Of a DNA stretch of 64,000 bases, positions 7,516 through 16,120 are shown in pieces. Source of the DNA: Streptomyces malaysiense (GTDB lineage Bacteria > Actinomycetota > Actinomycetes > Streptomycetales > Streptomycetaceae). The position numbers and the translations under genes were made by a program. Numbering within the stretch: position 1 is the stretch's first letter; each line of letters begins with the position of its first letter. The DNA is taken from the NCBI RefSeq assembly GCF_000980885.2, contig NZ_LBDA02000036.1, positions 1 to 64,000 on the forward strand, read 5' to 3'. The notes beneath the pieces are model-generated. The model was not told where the DNA came from. It searched no databases and saw only the letters and a list, made by a program, of their open reading frames with translations.

Positions 7516-8841
7516 GTGGTGACCAGCACAAAGCGCCGCAAGCCCGACCGGCGCACCTATGTTCTCGACACCAGCGTCCTGCTGGCCGACCCGAGCGCCC
7601 TGACCCGCTTCGAGGAGCACGAGGTGGTGCTCCCCATCGTGGTGGTCACGGAACTGGAGGCCAAGCGGCACCATCCCGAACTCGGGTACTTCGCCCGCCA
7701 GGCCCTGCGCCTGCTGGACGACTACCGGGTGCGGTGCGGCCGTCTCGACTCCCCCATCCCGATCGGGGATCTGGGCGGGACCATGCGTGTCGAGCTCAAC
7801 CACTCGGACCCCAGCGTGCTGCCCACCGGCTACCGCCTGGGGGACAACGACTCCCGCATCCTCGCGGTGGCCCGCAACCTCCAGGCCGAGGGGTTCGACG
7901 TCACCGTCGTGTCGAAGGACCTGCCGCTGCGCATCAAGGCCTCGTCCGTCGGGCTCCTCGCCGAGGAGTACCGGGCGGAGCTGGCCATCACGGAGAACTC
8001 GGGCTGGACCGGGATGACCGAACTGACGCTCCCCGGCGAGCAGGTGGACGTCCTCTTCGAGGCCGGGCACGTCTATGTGCCACAGGCGTCCGAGCTCCCC
8101 GTGCACACCGGTCTGACCATCCAGTCGGAGCGCGGCAAGGCGCTCGGCCGGATCACCGCGGAGGGCAACGTCCGGCTGGTGCGCGGCGACCGGGAGGCGT
8201 TCGGCATCAAGGGCCGCAGTGCCGAGCAGCGCATCGCCCTCGATCTGCTGCTCGACCCGGACGTCGGGATCGTCTCGATGGGCGGCCGGGCCGGCACCGG
8301 CAAGTCGGCGCTGGCGCTGTGCGCGGGCCTGGAGGCGGTCCTGGAGCGCCGCCAGCACCAGAAGGTCATGGTGTTCCGGCCGCTGTACGCGGTCGGCGGG
8401 CAGGAGTTGGGCTATCTGCCGGGCACCGAGGCGGAGAAGATGAGCCCCTGGGCGCAGGCCGTGTTCGACACGCTGTCGGCGGTCACCAGCCGGGAGGTCA
8501 TCGAGGAGGTCACCGCGCGCGGCATGCTGGAGGTCCTGCCGCTCACCCACATCCGCGGCCGTTCGCTGCACGACGCGTTCGTCATCGTGGACGAGGCGCA
8601 GTCGCTGGAGCGCAATGTGCTGCTGACGGTGCTGTCCCGGATCGGCGCCAACTCCCGGGTGGTACTGACCCATGACGTGGCACAGCGGGACAATCTGCGC
8701 GTCGGGCGGTACGACGGCGTGGTCGCCGTGGTGGAGAAGCTGAAGGGGCATCCGCTGTTCGCGCATGTCACCCTGACCCGGTCCGAGAGATCCCAGATCG
8801 CCGCCCTTGTGACCGAAATGCTCGAAGACGGCCATATCTGA
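7516..8841 (+). CDS. PIN-PhoH fusion ATPase/ribonuclease (PhoH2-type)
   Basis: Protein of 441 aa joining an N-terminal PIN ribonuclease domain to a PhoH ATPase. PIN features: TYVLDTSVLLADP (Asp18), VVVTELEAKRHHPE, and GDNDSRILAVARNL with VTVVSKDLPLRIKA. The PhoH part has Walker A GGRAGTGKS (residues 256-264) and Walker B VIVDEAQSL (near 356), plus the basic NSRVVLTHDVAQRDN region. Homologous PhoH2 proteins unwind and cleave RNA in an ATP-dependent way. GTG 7516 is chosen from the conserved start MVTSTKRR; GTG 7519 is an alternative. No antitoxin-like small gene is seen directly upstream, unlike mycobacterial phoAT-phoH2. Confidence 0.88.
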   Translation: MVTSTKRRKPDRRTYVLDTSVLLADPSALTRFEEHEVVLPIVVVTELEAKRHHPELGYFARQALRLLDDYRVRCGRLDSPIPIGDLGGTMRVELNHSDPSVLPTGYRLGDNDSRILAVARNLQAEGFDVTVVSKDLPLRIKASSVGLLAEEYRAELAITENSGWTGMTELTLPGEQVDVLFEAGHVYVPQASELPVHTGLTIQSERGKALGRITAEGNVRLVRGDREAFGIKGRSAEQRIALDLLLDPDVGIVSMGGRAGTGKSALALCAGLEAVLERRQHQKVMVFRPLYAVGGQELGYLPGTEAEKMSPWAQAVFDTLSAVTSREVIEEVTARGMLEVLPLTHIRGRSLHDAFVIVDEAQSLERNVLLTVLSRIGANSRVVLTHDVAQRDNLRVGRYDGVVAVVEKLKGHPLFAHVTLTRSERSQIAALVTEMLEDGHI

Positions 8842-8858
8842 GCCGATCCAGCCCGGTT

Positions 8859-8901
8859 GGCGCCGTCCGGCAAAGGCATCAGAGCCTAGTCGGGCGGCGC
8901 C
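8859..8901 (+). terminator. Probable terminator after the PhoH gene
   Basis: GGCGCCGTCCG (8859-8869) pairs with CGGGCGGCGCC (8891-8901), 10 of 11 positions, around a 21-nt loop, 18 nt after the stop codon. Confidence 0.5.
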
Positions 8902-9240
8902 TTCGCGTGTGCGGGTTTCCGGAAATCCCCTGGGCCAAACGGGATGTGAGCTTTCACACTCAACTCGGAATTGCCTCCCGGCGTCCGGTTACGGCAGAGT
9001 CTCAGTCCTGTCAGGCCCCGCATACGACACAGCTGCACCCCCAGCGGTGCGGAACAACAGGAAGTGCACCAACTCCATAGCGTTCGTCGTATGCCGCCCG
9101 CGCACCACGCGGCGCTTCCCGCACGGGGAGTTGCCCACCGGGCCCGTGCCTCCCGTGACCCCGCAGTTGGGAGGCCAGTGCCAGGGGCACGATTGCGTCC
9201 GCCAGGGTCACCGAAGCGGGCGATGCTGGAAGGAAACCGT
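8902..9240 (+). other. Long leader/promoter region of the transglycosylase gene
   Basis: About 340 bp with no gene. Several short inverted repeats occur (for example GCTGCACCCCCAGCGGTGC near 9032). In Streptomyces, wall hydrolase genes often carry a c-di-AMP (ydaO) riboswitch; I looked for its conserved core and could not recognise it here. Confidence 0.4.
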
Positions 9241-9933
9241 GTGAGCCGGATTTCGGTCCGGGGATTCGCAGTGGCGTCGGCCACCGCGGTCACCGCCGTC
9301 GGAAGCGTCGTCGGAGTTGCCTCGGGCAGCGTCGCGCAGAACAACGACGTCGAGCCGACGGCAGCAGCCGACACCACGCTCCTCGCGGACATACCGACGG
9401 GTCAGCAGGCCCAGGTCCAGTCCGCGACCCTGACGCAGCAGGCCGACTCCCAGGCCATCGCCGCGGACGCGAGCGCCAAGAAGGACGCCGAGGCAGCAGC
9501 CCGCAAGGCCGCCGCCGAGACCGCGGTCGCGAAGAAGGCTGCCGCCCAGAAGGCGGCCGAGGAGGCCAAGCAGCGCGCGGAGACCAAGGCCGCCGCCAGC
9601 CGTGGCGACGCCAATGCCAGCTTCCCCGTGCAGACCTCGTACACGGTCGCCCAGATCCAGGCGATGGCGCGCCAGATCGTGCCGTCCGGCCAGTACCAGT
9701 GTTTCAGCAACATCGTGAGCCACGAGTCCAGCTGGAACTACCGTGCGGTCAACGCCTCCTCGGGCGCCTACGGACTCGTCCAGGCGCTGCCCGGCGGCAA
9801 GATGGCCTCCGCGGGCGCCGACTGGCAGACCAACCCGGCCACGCAGATCAAGTGGGGCCTCAACTACATGAACCAGCGTTACGGCAGCCCCTGTGACGCC
9901 TGGACCTACTGGCAGGCCAACGGCAACTACTGA
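9241..9933 (+). CDS. Secreted lytic transglycosylase (SLT-like domain)
   Basis: Exported wall hydrolase of 230 aa. GTG 9241 has GGAAGGAAA just upstream; ATG 9223 is less likely. The signal region is RISVRGFAVASATAVTAVGSVVGVASG, followed by a long Ala/Lys/Glu-rich coiled-coil-like linker (about residues 60-125, KKDAEAAARKAAAETAVAKK). The C-terminal catalytic domain contains SHESSWNYRAVNASSGAYGLVQ, whose Glu matches the SLT catalytic glutamate, then PGGKMASAGADW and IKWGLNYMNQRYGSPCDAW. It probably cleaves peptidoglycan glycan strands during growth, germination or sporulation, as for the Swl/Rpf-type hydrolases of Streptomyces. A clear terminator follows. Confidence 0.87.
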   Translation: MSRISVRGFAVASATAVTAVGSVVGVASGSVAQNNDVEPTAAADTTLLADIPTGQQAQVQSATLTQQADSQAIAADASAKKDAEAAARKAAAETAVAKKAAAQKAAEEAKQRAETKAAASRGDANASFPVQTSYTVAQIQAMARQIVPSGQYQCFSNIVSHESSWNYRAVNASSGAYGLVQALPGGKMASAGADWQTNPATQIKWGLNYMNQRYGSPCDAWTYWQANGNY

Positions 9934-9963
9934 GTTCCGGCCACGCCACGCTCGACCCCGCGC

Positions 9964-9994
9964 AGCCCCTTCCCGTACTCAGGGAAGGGGCTTT
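9964..9994 (+). terminator. Intrinsic terminator after transglycosylase gene
   Basis: AGCCCCTTCCC (9964-9974) and GGGAAGGGGCT (9982-9992) form a perfect 11-bp stem with a 7-nt loop followed by TT. Confidence 0.85.
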
Positions 9995-10072
9995 CGCACT
10001 GTACGGTCGTAACCGCACGGCTCCTTGGGGGGAGTGGTGGCGAGCACCCGTGGACACGGGGGAAGAGGACGG

Positions 10073-11458
10073 ATGATGTCGCGAGTGCCAGGGTGGCTCG
10101 GCAAGCTGGGCGCGAGTCTCACCGAGATGAGCGAACGGCTCGACGCCCGCCAGGCGGAGGTGGCCGAGGAGGACGCCGCGCCCGCGTCCGAGACGGTGCG
10201 CCCGGAGCCGGCCACGGCCGGTACCGCGCCCGGCACCGCGGGCGATGCCGTGGCCGCCGCCGAACCCGTCGCCGACGCACTGCCGCACGCCCGCCGTCCC
10301 CCCGTGTCCTCCCCGCCCGTCCCGCGCCCCGATCCCGCCCAGGCCGTGCCCTGGGGTGTACGGGTGGCGGCCGAGGCCGGCTGGCGGCTGCTCGTCCTCG
10401 CCGGCACCGTCTGGGTGCTGATGCGGGTCATCAGCGCCGTCCAGCTGGTGGTCTTCGCCTTCGTCATCGCCCTGTTGATCACCGCGCTGCTCCAGCCGAC
10501 GGTCGCCCGGCTCACCCGCCGCGGGGTGCCGCGCGGCCCGGCCACGGCGCTCACCGCGATCAGCGGCTTCGTGGTGATCGGTCTGATGGGCTGGTTCGTG
10601 ACCTGGCAGGTCATGGAGAACATCGACACGCTCTCCAACCAGATCCAGTCCGGCATCGACGATCTGCGCAACTGGCTGCTGAAGAGCCCCTTCCACGTCA
10701 CCGACAAGCAGATCAACCAGATCGCCAAGAACCTGCGCGAGGCCATCGGCGCCAACGCCGACCAGATAACGTCGGCGGGCCTGGAGGGCGTCCAGGTCAT
10801 AGTGGAGGCGCTGACCAGCATCCTGCTGGTGTTCTTCTCCACGCTCTTCCTGCTCTACGACGGCAAGCGCATCTGGAGCTGGTTCCTGAGGCTCGTGCCC
10901 TCCGCGGCCCGGGAGGGCGTGGCCGGCGCCGGCCCGCGCGCCTGGCGCACCCTGACCGCGTACGTCCGCGGCACCGTGCTGGTCGCCCTGATAGACGCGA
11001 CCTTCATCGGCATCGGGATCTACTTCCTCGATGTGCCGATGGCGGTCCCGCTGGCCGTCTTCATCTTCCTGTTCTCCTTCATCCCGCTGGTCGGCGCGGT
11101 GGCCTCCGGCGCGCTCGCGGTGATCGTGGCCCTGGTGACCCAGGGTGTGTTCACCGCGGTGATGACCCTGGCCGTGGTGCTCGCCGTCCAGCAGATCGAG
11201 GGGCATGTGCTCCAGCCGTTCATCCTGGGCCGGGCGGTGCGGGTGCACCCCCTCGCGGTGGTGCTGACCGTGGCGGCCGGCGGCATGGTGGCCGGCATCG
11301 GCGGCGCGGTGGTCGCCGTACCGCTGGTGGCCGTGACGAACACGGTGGTCGGCTATCTGCGGCAGTACTCCGAGGAGGCGCACTGGTCGGCCGCCGTCGC
11401 CCCGGTGCCGGAGGAGACCGTGGCGGTGAACGCGGAGGACCCCGCCCACCAGGGGTGA
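10073..11458 (+). CDS. AI-2E family transporter (PerM/UPF0118)
   Basis: Integral membrane protein of 461 aa. A polar, Pro/Ala-rich N-terminal tail of about 95 residues precedes seven or eight membrane helices, starting at WRLLVLAGTVWVLMRVISAVQLVVFAFVIALLI. Typical AI-2E/PerM signatures are the amphipathic region between helices 3 and 4 (DTLSNQIQSGIDDLRNWLL), SILLVFFSTLFLLYDGKRIW, and FSFIPLVGAVASGALAVIVAL with VQQIEGHVLQPFILGRAVRVHPLAVVL. ATG 10073 (followed by ATG 10076) has a purine-rich AGAGGA upstream. The substrate is unknown; family members have been linked to autoinducer-2 export or ion antiport. Confidence 0.87.
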   Translation: MMSRVPGWLGKLGASLTEMSERLDARQAEVAEEDAAPASETVRPEPATAGTAPGTAGDAVAAAEPVADALPHARRPPVSSPPVPRPDPAQAVPWGVRVAAEAGWRLLVLAGTVWVLMRVISAVQLVVFAFVIALLITALLQPTVARLTRRGVPRGPATALTAISGFVVIGLMGWFVTWQVMENIDTLSNQIQSGIDDLRNWLLKSPFHVTDKQINQIAKNLREAIGANADQITSAGLEGVQVIVEALTSILLVFFSTLFLLYDGKRIWSWFLRLVPSAAREGVAGAGPRAWRTLTAYVRGTVLVALIDATFIGIGIYFLDVPMAVPLAVFIFLFSFIPLVGAVASGALAVIVALVTQGVFTAVMTLAVVLAVQQIEGHVLQPFILGRAVRVHPLAVVLTVAAGGMVAGIGGAVVAVPLVAVTNTVVGYLRQYSEEAHWSAAVAPVPEETVAVNAEDPAHQG

Positions 11459-11470
11459 GCGGGGTCCTCC
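11434..11470. terminator. Bidirectional terminator overlapping the transporter 3' end
   Basis: GGAGGACCCCGC (11434-11445) and GCGGGGTCCTCC (11459-11470) form a perfect 12-bp stem. The left arm lies inside the last codons of the AI-2E family gene, and the right arm lies just before the convergent ahpD stop. Confidence 0.75.
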
Positions 11471-11488
11471 GTCGAAGCGGCGCCGGCC

Positions 11489-12022
11489 TTACTCGGCGAG
11501 CACGGCCTCGGCCTCCAGGGTGGCGCCGACCGCCTGCACGACGGCAGCGATCTTGAAGGCCTCCTGGACGGTGTCGCGCTCCATGCCGGCCTTGCGCAGC
11601 ACCTGCTCGTGCGAGTCCAGGCACAGACCGCAGCCGTTGATCGCGGAGACCGCGAACGACCACAGCTCGAAGTCGACCTTCTCCACGCCCGGGTTGCCGA
11701 TGACGTTCATCCGCAGCCCGGCGCGCAGGGTGCCGTACTCGTGGTCGGACAGCAGGTGCCGGGTGCGGTAGAAGACGTTGTTCATCGCCATGATGGCGGC
11801 CGCGGACTTGGCCGCGGTGTACGCCTCCGGCGAGAGGTTCGCCTTCGCCTCCGGCTCCAGCTCACGCAGCACGATCGGGGAGCGGGAGGCGATCGCGGTC
11901 GCGAGCACCGTGCCCCACAGCTGCTGGGCCGGAAGGTCGGAGTTGCCGATGACCGAGCCCAGGTTGAGCTTGAGGTCCTTGGCGTAGTCCGGGACCCGGG
12001 ACTTCAGCGAGTCGAGCGACAT
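11489..12022 (-). CDS. ahpD: Alkylhydroperoxidase AhpD
   Basis: AhpD of 177 aa, the reductant and peroxidase partner of AhpC. The active-site motif is CGLCLDSHE, with Cys131, Cys134 and His138, in the AhpD/CMD fold (preceded by ELWSFAVSAING). Family length matches. It lies 3 nt downstream of ahpC on the same strand, so the two are co-transcribed. In actinobacteria AhpD with lipoamide-type dithiols recycles AhpC. The divergent oxyR gene is its expected regulator. Confidence 0.96.
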   Translation of the reverse strand: MSLDSLKSRVPDYAKDLKLNLGSVIGNSDLPAQQLWGTVLATAIASRSPIVLRELEPEAKANLSPEAYTAAKSAAAIMAMNNVFYRTRHLLSDHEYGTLRAGLRMNVIGNPGVEKVDFELWSFAVSAINGCGLCLDSHEQVLRKAGMERDTVQEAFKIAAVVQAVGATLEAEAVLAE

Positions 12023-12025
12023 GGG

Positions 12026-12580
12026 TCACTCACCAGCCAGCAGCGCGACCGGGTCGAGGGTCTCGTCGCCCTTGCTCCAGTTGCACGGGCACAGCTCGTC
12101 GGTCTGGAGGGCGTCCAGGACCCGCAGGACCTCCTTGGGGTTACGGCCCACGGAACCGGCGGTCACCATCGTGAACTGGATCTCGTGGTTCGGGTCCACG
12201 ATGAACACGGCGCGCTGTGCGAAGCCGTCCTCGCCCTCGATGCCCAGGTCACGCATGAGCTCGTGCTTGGAGTCGGCCATCATCGGGAAGGGCAGCCCGG
12301 TCAGGTCCGGGTGGTCCTTGCGCCAGGCGTGGTGCACGAACTCGGAGTCACCGGAGAAGCCGAGGATCTGGGCGTCGCGGTCGGCGAACTCGTCGTTCAG
12401 CTTGCCGAACGCGGCGATCTCGGTCGGGCAGACGAAGGTGAAGTCCTTCGGCCAGGCGAACACGACCAGCCACTTGCCCTCGTAGGACTTGTGGTTGAGC
12501 TGCTCGAACTCCTTGCCCTTCTCCAGCGAGACGCAAGCGGTCAGGTCGAACTCGGGGAACTTGTCACCGACAGTGAGCAC
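12026..12580 (-). CDS. ahpC: Alkyl hydroperoxide reductase AhpC (peroxiredoxin)
   Basis: Typical 2-Cys peroxiredoxin of 184 aa reducing H2O2, organic peroxides and peroxynitrite. Peroxidatic Cys51 lies in DFTFVCPTEIAAF; the C-terminal TDELCPCNW holds Cys164 and Cys166 as resolving candidates, as in actinobacterial AhpC. GTG 12580 is the start: AAGGAGAG lies 6 nt upstream and the product then begins VLTVGDKFPEFDLTA like other Streptomyces AhpC. A 16-codon upstream extension to 12628 is open but unsupported. First gene of ahpC-ahpD, divergent from oxyR. Confidence 0.96.
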   Translation of the reverse strand: MLTVGDKFPEFDLTACVSLEKGKEFEQLNHKSYEGKWLVVFAWPKDFTFVCPTEIAAFGKLNDEFADRDAQILGFSGDSEFVHHAWRKDHPDLTGLPFPMMADSKHELMRDLGIEGEDGFAQRAVFIVDPNHEIQFTMVTAGSVGRNPKEVLRVLDALQTDELCPCNWSKGDETLDPVALLAGE

Positions 12581-12713
12581 AGGCTCTCCTTGCAGCGAAG
12601 AACCACCCCTTTTGAGGGTGATTCCCATGGGTTGGACTGTGTCGATGTTGGCATAGGGTGCATTGATTAAAGAAATAGCTACACTCGGTCAGGTTGATCG
12701 GAGGTGTCTATCA
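12581..12713. promoter_or_regulatory. Divergent ahpC/oxyR control region
   Basis: A 133-bp region between divergent starts with an AT-rich core (12650-12685) unlike its surroundings. It contains ATAG and CTA elements spaced as in loose OxyR boxes (CATAG at 12652, ATAGCTA near 12674). OxyR binding here is expected from the family arrangement; the exact box is my inference. Confidence 0.55.
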
Positions 12714-13718
12714 GTGACCATCAGTAACGGTAAGCGGAGGCAGCCGAGCCTCGCGCAGCTGCGCGCCTTCGCCGCCGTGGCCGAGTATCTGCACTTCAGG
12801 GACGCGGCGGCGGCCATCGGCATGAGCCAGCCCGCCCTGTCCGGCGCGGTCTCGGCGCTGGAGGAGACGCTGGGAGTGACCCTCCTCGAGCGTACGACGC
12901 GCAAGGTACTGCTCTCGCCCGCGGGGGAGCGGCTCGCGGTGCGGGCCAAGGCGGTGCTGGACGCGGTCGGCGAACTGCTGGAGGAGGCGGAGGCGGTCCG
13001 TGCCCCCTTCACCGGCACGCTGCGCCTCGGGGTGATCCCCACCGTGGCGCCGTATCTGCTGCCGACCGTGCTGCGGCTCGTCCATGACCGCTACCCGGAC
13101 CTCGACCTCCAGGTGCACGAGGAGCAGACCTCCAGCCTGATCGACGGCCTCGGCACCGGCCGTCTGGACCTGCTGCTGCTCGCCGTCCCGCTCGGTGTCC
13201 CCGGCATCGCCGAACTTCCGCTGTTCGACGAGGACTTCGTGCTCGTCACCCCGCTCGACCACTGGCTCGGCGGCCGGGAGGGCATCCCGCGCGAGGCGCT
13301 GAAGGAGCTGAACCTGCTGCTGCTGGACGAGGGGCACTGCCTGCGCGACCAGGCCCTCGACATCTGCCGGGAGGCGGGGCGCGGACTGACCGGTGCGGGG
13401 CGGGGGCCCGCGGTGCAGGACGGTGGCGGGCGACGGGCGGCCGCCCCGGTCACCACCACGGCCGCCGGGCTGTCCACGCTGGTCCAGTTGGTCGCGGGCG
13501 GCCTCGGCTGCACCCTGCTGCCGCGCACCGCGCTCAAGCTGGAGACCACCCGCAGCAGCCAGTTGCTCACCGGCTACTTCGCCGATCCGGCCCCGAGCCG
13601 CCGGGTCGCCCTCGCGATGCGCGCGGGGTCGGCACGCGGTGCCGAGTACGAGGAGCTGGCGGGGGCGCTGCGGGAGGCGATGCGGATGCTGCCGGTGCGG
13701 ATGGTCGACGGCGGCTGA
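12714..13718 (+). CDS. oxyR: LysR-family peroxide sensor OxyR with an internal insertion
   Basis: Redox-sensing LysR regulator of 334 aa. GTG 12714 has GGAGGTGT at 12700-12707. The N-terminal wHTH contains LAQLRAFAAVAEYLHFRDAAAAIGMSQPALSGAVSALE. The redox cysteines are Cys209 and Cys218 in DEGHCLRDQALDIC, spaced as E. coli Cys199 and Cys208. After ICREAGR there are roughly 18-20 extra residues (about 222-242, Gly/Arg-rich, LTGAGRGPAVQDGGGRR) before the conserved APVTTTAAGLSTLVQLVAGG; other actinobacterial OxyR run straight through. The insertion is in frame. Divergent from ahpCD, its likely target. Confidence 0.93.
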   Translation: MTISNGKRRQPSLAQLRAFAAVAEYLHFRDAAAAIGMSQPALSGAVSALEETLGVTLLERTTRKVLLSPAGERLAVRAKAVLDAVGELLEEAEAVRAPFTGTLRLGVIPTVAPYLLPTVLRLVHDRYPDLDLQVHEEQTSSLIDGLGTGRLDLLLLAVPLGVPGIAELPLFDEDFVLVTPLDHWLGGREGIPREALKELNLLLLDEGHCLRDQALDICREAGRGLTGAGRGPAVQDGGGRRAAAPVTTTAAGLSTLVQLVAGGLGCTLLPRTALKLETTRSSQLLTGYFADPAPSRRVALAMRAGSARGAEYEELAGALREAMRMLPVRMVDGG

Positions 13719-13740
13719 GGGGCCCGCGCATGAACGCCGA

Positions 13741-13768
13741 GGGCCCCTCCCGGCCACGGGAAGGGCCC
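13741..13768. terminator. Bidirectional terminator between oxyR and ABC permease gene
   Basis: GGGCCCCTCCCG and CGGGAAGGGCCC pair with one mismatch around a short loop, lying between two convergent genes. Confidence 0.7.
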
Positions 13769-13783
13769 TGTGCCGTCAGGGAG

Positions 13784-16120
13784 TCACTCGGTCCGCAGCC
13801 CCTCCGGGCGCATCAGCCGCAGCAGCGGCGGCAGACTCAGCGCGGTGACCACGAGGACCACCGCCGCGCCGGCGCCGGTCATCGACAGCACGCTCCGCCA
13901 GTCCACGCCCAGCGGTGAGCCCACCATCTTCAGCAGCACCGCGCCGAGCGTCAGTCCGACGACCGAGGCCAGCAGCAGGCCGAGCGCGACCGGGATGGCG
14001 GTCTGCCAGAACACCGAGAGGCTCAGCGTGCGCCGCCGGGTGCCGAAGGCCATCAGCGAGGACAGCAGCTTCCGCCGCTCGCGCAGCTGTTCCAGCTGGG
14101 TCACCAGCAGGCTGGCGCCGATCAGCGCCAGGACGCACAGCGCGCCGACGTACAGACCGGTGCGGATGGAGGTGAAGTTCCTGGACTCCTCGGTGGTCGA
14201 CCACACCATGACATCGGCGAACGGGTCGACCTTCGCCGCCGTGTTGCGGGTGTACTCGGACACGTCGGGCACGCCCTTGTCGAACATGACGTACACCGTG
14301 CCGTCCAGCAGCCGGTCCACCCGGTCCGGCACCGCCGCCGGGGTCAACAGGACGGCGCTGCTCCTGGTGCCGTTGGGGCTGGTGATCGCGTGGGCCGGCT
14401 TCAGGCCCGCCGGCACGGTCCAGCGCACGTCCGGGCCCTTTCCCGCCCCGTGATCGGCGTCGAGATGGAGCACCCGGCCCGGCCGGGCGAGCTTCGTGAC
14501 GGCGGCGTCGTCCTCCCCGCCCGTCACCACGAAGGCATCCCCGTCGCGGCAGGACGGCAGCCGGGCCGTCTCACGCAGCGAGGCACAGGTGCCGGAGACC
14601 AGCAGGGTCGTGTCCCCGGGCCCGTTCTTCCAGTCCTTCTCGCCGAGGGAGGCGCTGCCGAGCGAGACCGCCTTGCGCACCCCCTTGGTCGTGCGGAACT
14701 GGTCTGCGGCCGTGCGGAACGGGGTGCCGTCCGACAGGTTGATCTGCATCTGCGCCCGGGTGACGTCCTGGCCGGTCCGCTTGGTGTAGTCGCCCTGGAC
14801 CCCGGCGAACAGCATCTGGAGCGCGACCGCGCCGGCCACCGCGACGGCGATGCCGTTCACCATCCGGGCCGCCGAACCGCTGCTCAACTGGAGCCTTCGG
14901 ACCGCCAGTTGCCAGGCCACCGAGCCGCGGTGCAGCCGGGCCACCACCGCCTCCACGGCCCAGGGCAGCAGCGCGGTGACACCGACGAGCAGCAGCAGCA
15001 CACCGCCGGTCACCAGGTACTGGTTGAACTGGCCGTCCGAGCCGCCCTGGCCGATCATCGGAGCGAGCAGCGCGATACCGCCCAGCGGCAGCAGCAGCCG
15101 CCACCACAGCCGGCGGCGCGCAGGCTTGGCCGTACGCACCACGCCCAGCGGCTCGATGACCACCCCGCGCAGCGCGAACAGCGTGACCAGCACCGCCGCC
15201 GCGGGCACGGCGAGGGCGACCAGCGCGGCCAGCGTGGGCGAGGGGTTCAGATAGTCGGGGAACACGCTGATGCCCACGACCTCCATCGAGCCCGCGAACT
15301 GCCGGCCCAGCAGGAAGAAGGCGGTGCCGAAGACCAGTCCGACCAGCGATCCGGCCAGCGCCTCACCGGCCGCGATCCGCCGGGTCATCCGGCTGTCGGA
15401 GCCCACCAGGCGCAGTGCGGCCAGTCTGCGGTCGCGGCGCTCGCCGCCGAACCGCACGGCGGTGGCGATGAACACCGCCACCGGCATCAGCAGCACCACG
15501 AAGACCACCAGCACCAGCAGGATCAGGATCGGGTCCGCATGGCTCTGCGGGGGTGTGCCCGTCAACCCGTACATGTCGATCCGGGCGGTCCGGGAGCCGT
15601 CGATCTTCGGGGCCAGGTTCTTCGCCCCGGCGTAGTAGGCGAGTTCACGCGAGCCCACCAGCCCGTCCTCGGTGATCGTGCCGGTGATCCGGTACGGCAG
15701 CCGGGCCCGCAGCAGCCGGCCCTCGCTGGAGCCGAGCAGCTCCCTCAGGGCGGGGGAGACGACCATGTCGCCGGTCGCCGGGTACGCGGTCAGGCCCGGC
15801 GGGACCGGCGCCTCGGGGCCCTCCGGCTCCACCAGCCGGCCGCGCACGTCGTGGCCGTGGAACTCGGTGTCGGTGTCCGAGATCACCAGGGTGTTCGCGG
15901 CCTTCGGCCGTACCGGGCCATAGGTGTGGTCCGCGCGGTCGTTGTCCCGGGCGTGCCGGACCGAGAGCGCGTTCGGTATCGCGGTGGTGAGCAGCAGCAG
16001 CGCCACGCCGAGGCCGACCCCGACCGCCGTCAGCAGCACCCGGATCCAGCCCTCGCGCCCCCCGGTGAAGGCGAACCGGAAGCCCAGGCCGAGGTCCCTG
16101 CCCCACTCGCGGGTGCTCAT
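13784..16120 (-). CDS. FtsX-like ABC transporter permease
   Basis: Permease of 778 aa. It begins with a cytoplasmic stretch and TM1 (VLLTAVGVGLGVALLLLTTAIP), followed by an extracellular domain (about residues 50-210). Three helices follow (ILILLVLVVFVVLLMPVAVFIATAV and on), then a second half with the same plan ending in three C-terminal helices (GLYVGALCVLALIGASLLV, IPVALGLLLASVVGLTLG, GAGAAVVLVVTALSL). This is the duplicated MacB/FtsX layout. It overlaps the ATPase gene by 4 nt (ATGA). Likely exports a peptide, lipid or drug, or acts on envelope proteins; substrate not evident. Confidence 0.87.
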   Translation of the reverse strand: MSTREWGRDLGLGFRFAFTGGREGWIRVLLTAVGVGLGVALLLLTTAIPNALSVRHARDNDRADHTYGPVRPKAANTLVISDTDTEFHGHDVRGRLVEPEGPEAPVPPGLTAYPATGDMVVSPALRELLGSSEGRLLRARLPYRITGTITEDGLVGSRELAYYAGAKNLAPKIDGSRTARIDMYGLTGTPPQSHADPILILLVLVVFVVLLMPVAVFIATAVRFGGERRDRRLAALRLVGSDSRMTRRIAAGEALAGSLVGLVFGTAFFLLGRQFAGSMEVVGISVFPDYLNPSPTLAALVALAVPAAAVLVTLFALRGVVIEPLGVVRTAKPARRRLWWRLLLPLGGIALLAPMIGQGGSDGQFNQYLVTGGVLLLLVGVTALLPWAVEAVVARLHRGSVAWQLAVRRLQLSSGSAARMVNGIAVAVAGAVALQMLFAGVQGDYTKRTGQDVTRAQMQINLSDGTPFRTAADQFRTTKGVRKAVSLGSASLGEKDWKNGPGDTTLLVSGTCASLRETARLPSCRDGDAFVVTGGEDDAAVTKLARPGRVLHLDADHGAGKGPDVRWTVPAGLKPAHAITSPNGTRSSAVLLTPAAVPDRVDRLLDGTVYVMFDKGVPDVSEYTRNTAAKVDPFADVMVWSTTEESRNFTSIRTGLYVGALCVLALIGASLLVTQLEQLRERRKLLSSLMAFGTRRRTLSLSVFWQTAIPVALGLLLASVVGLTLGAVLLKMVGSPLGVDWRSVLSMTGAGAAVVLVVTALSLPPLLRLMRPEGLRTE

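Noticed and set aside
8902..9240. ydaO (c-di-AMP) riboswitch upstream of the transglycosylase gene
   Set aside because: Expected from family habits but I could not identify the conserved core; not claimed without a covariance search.
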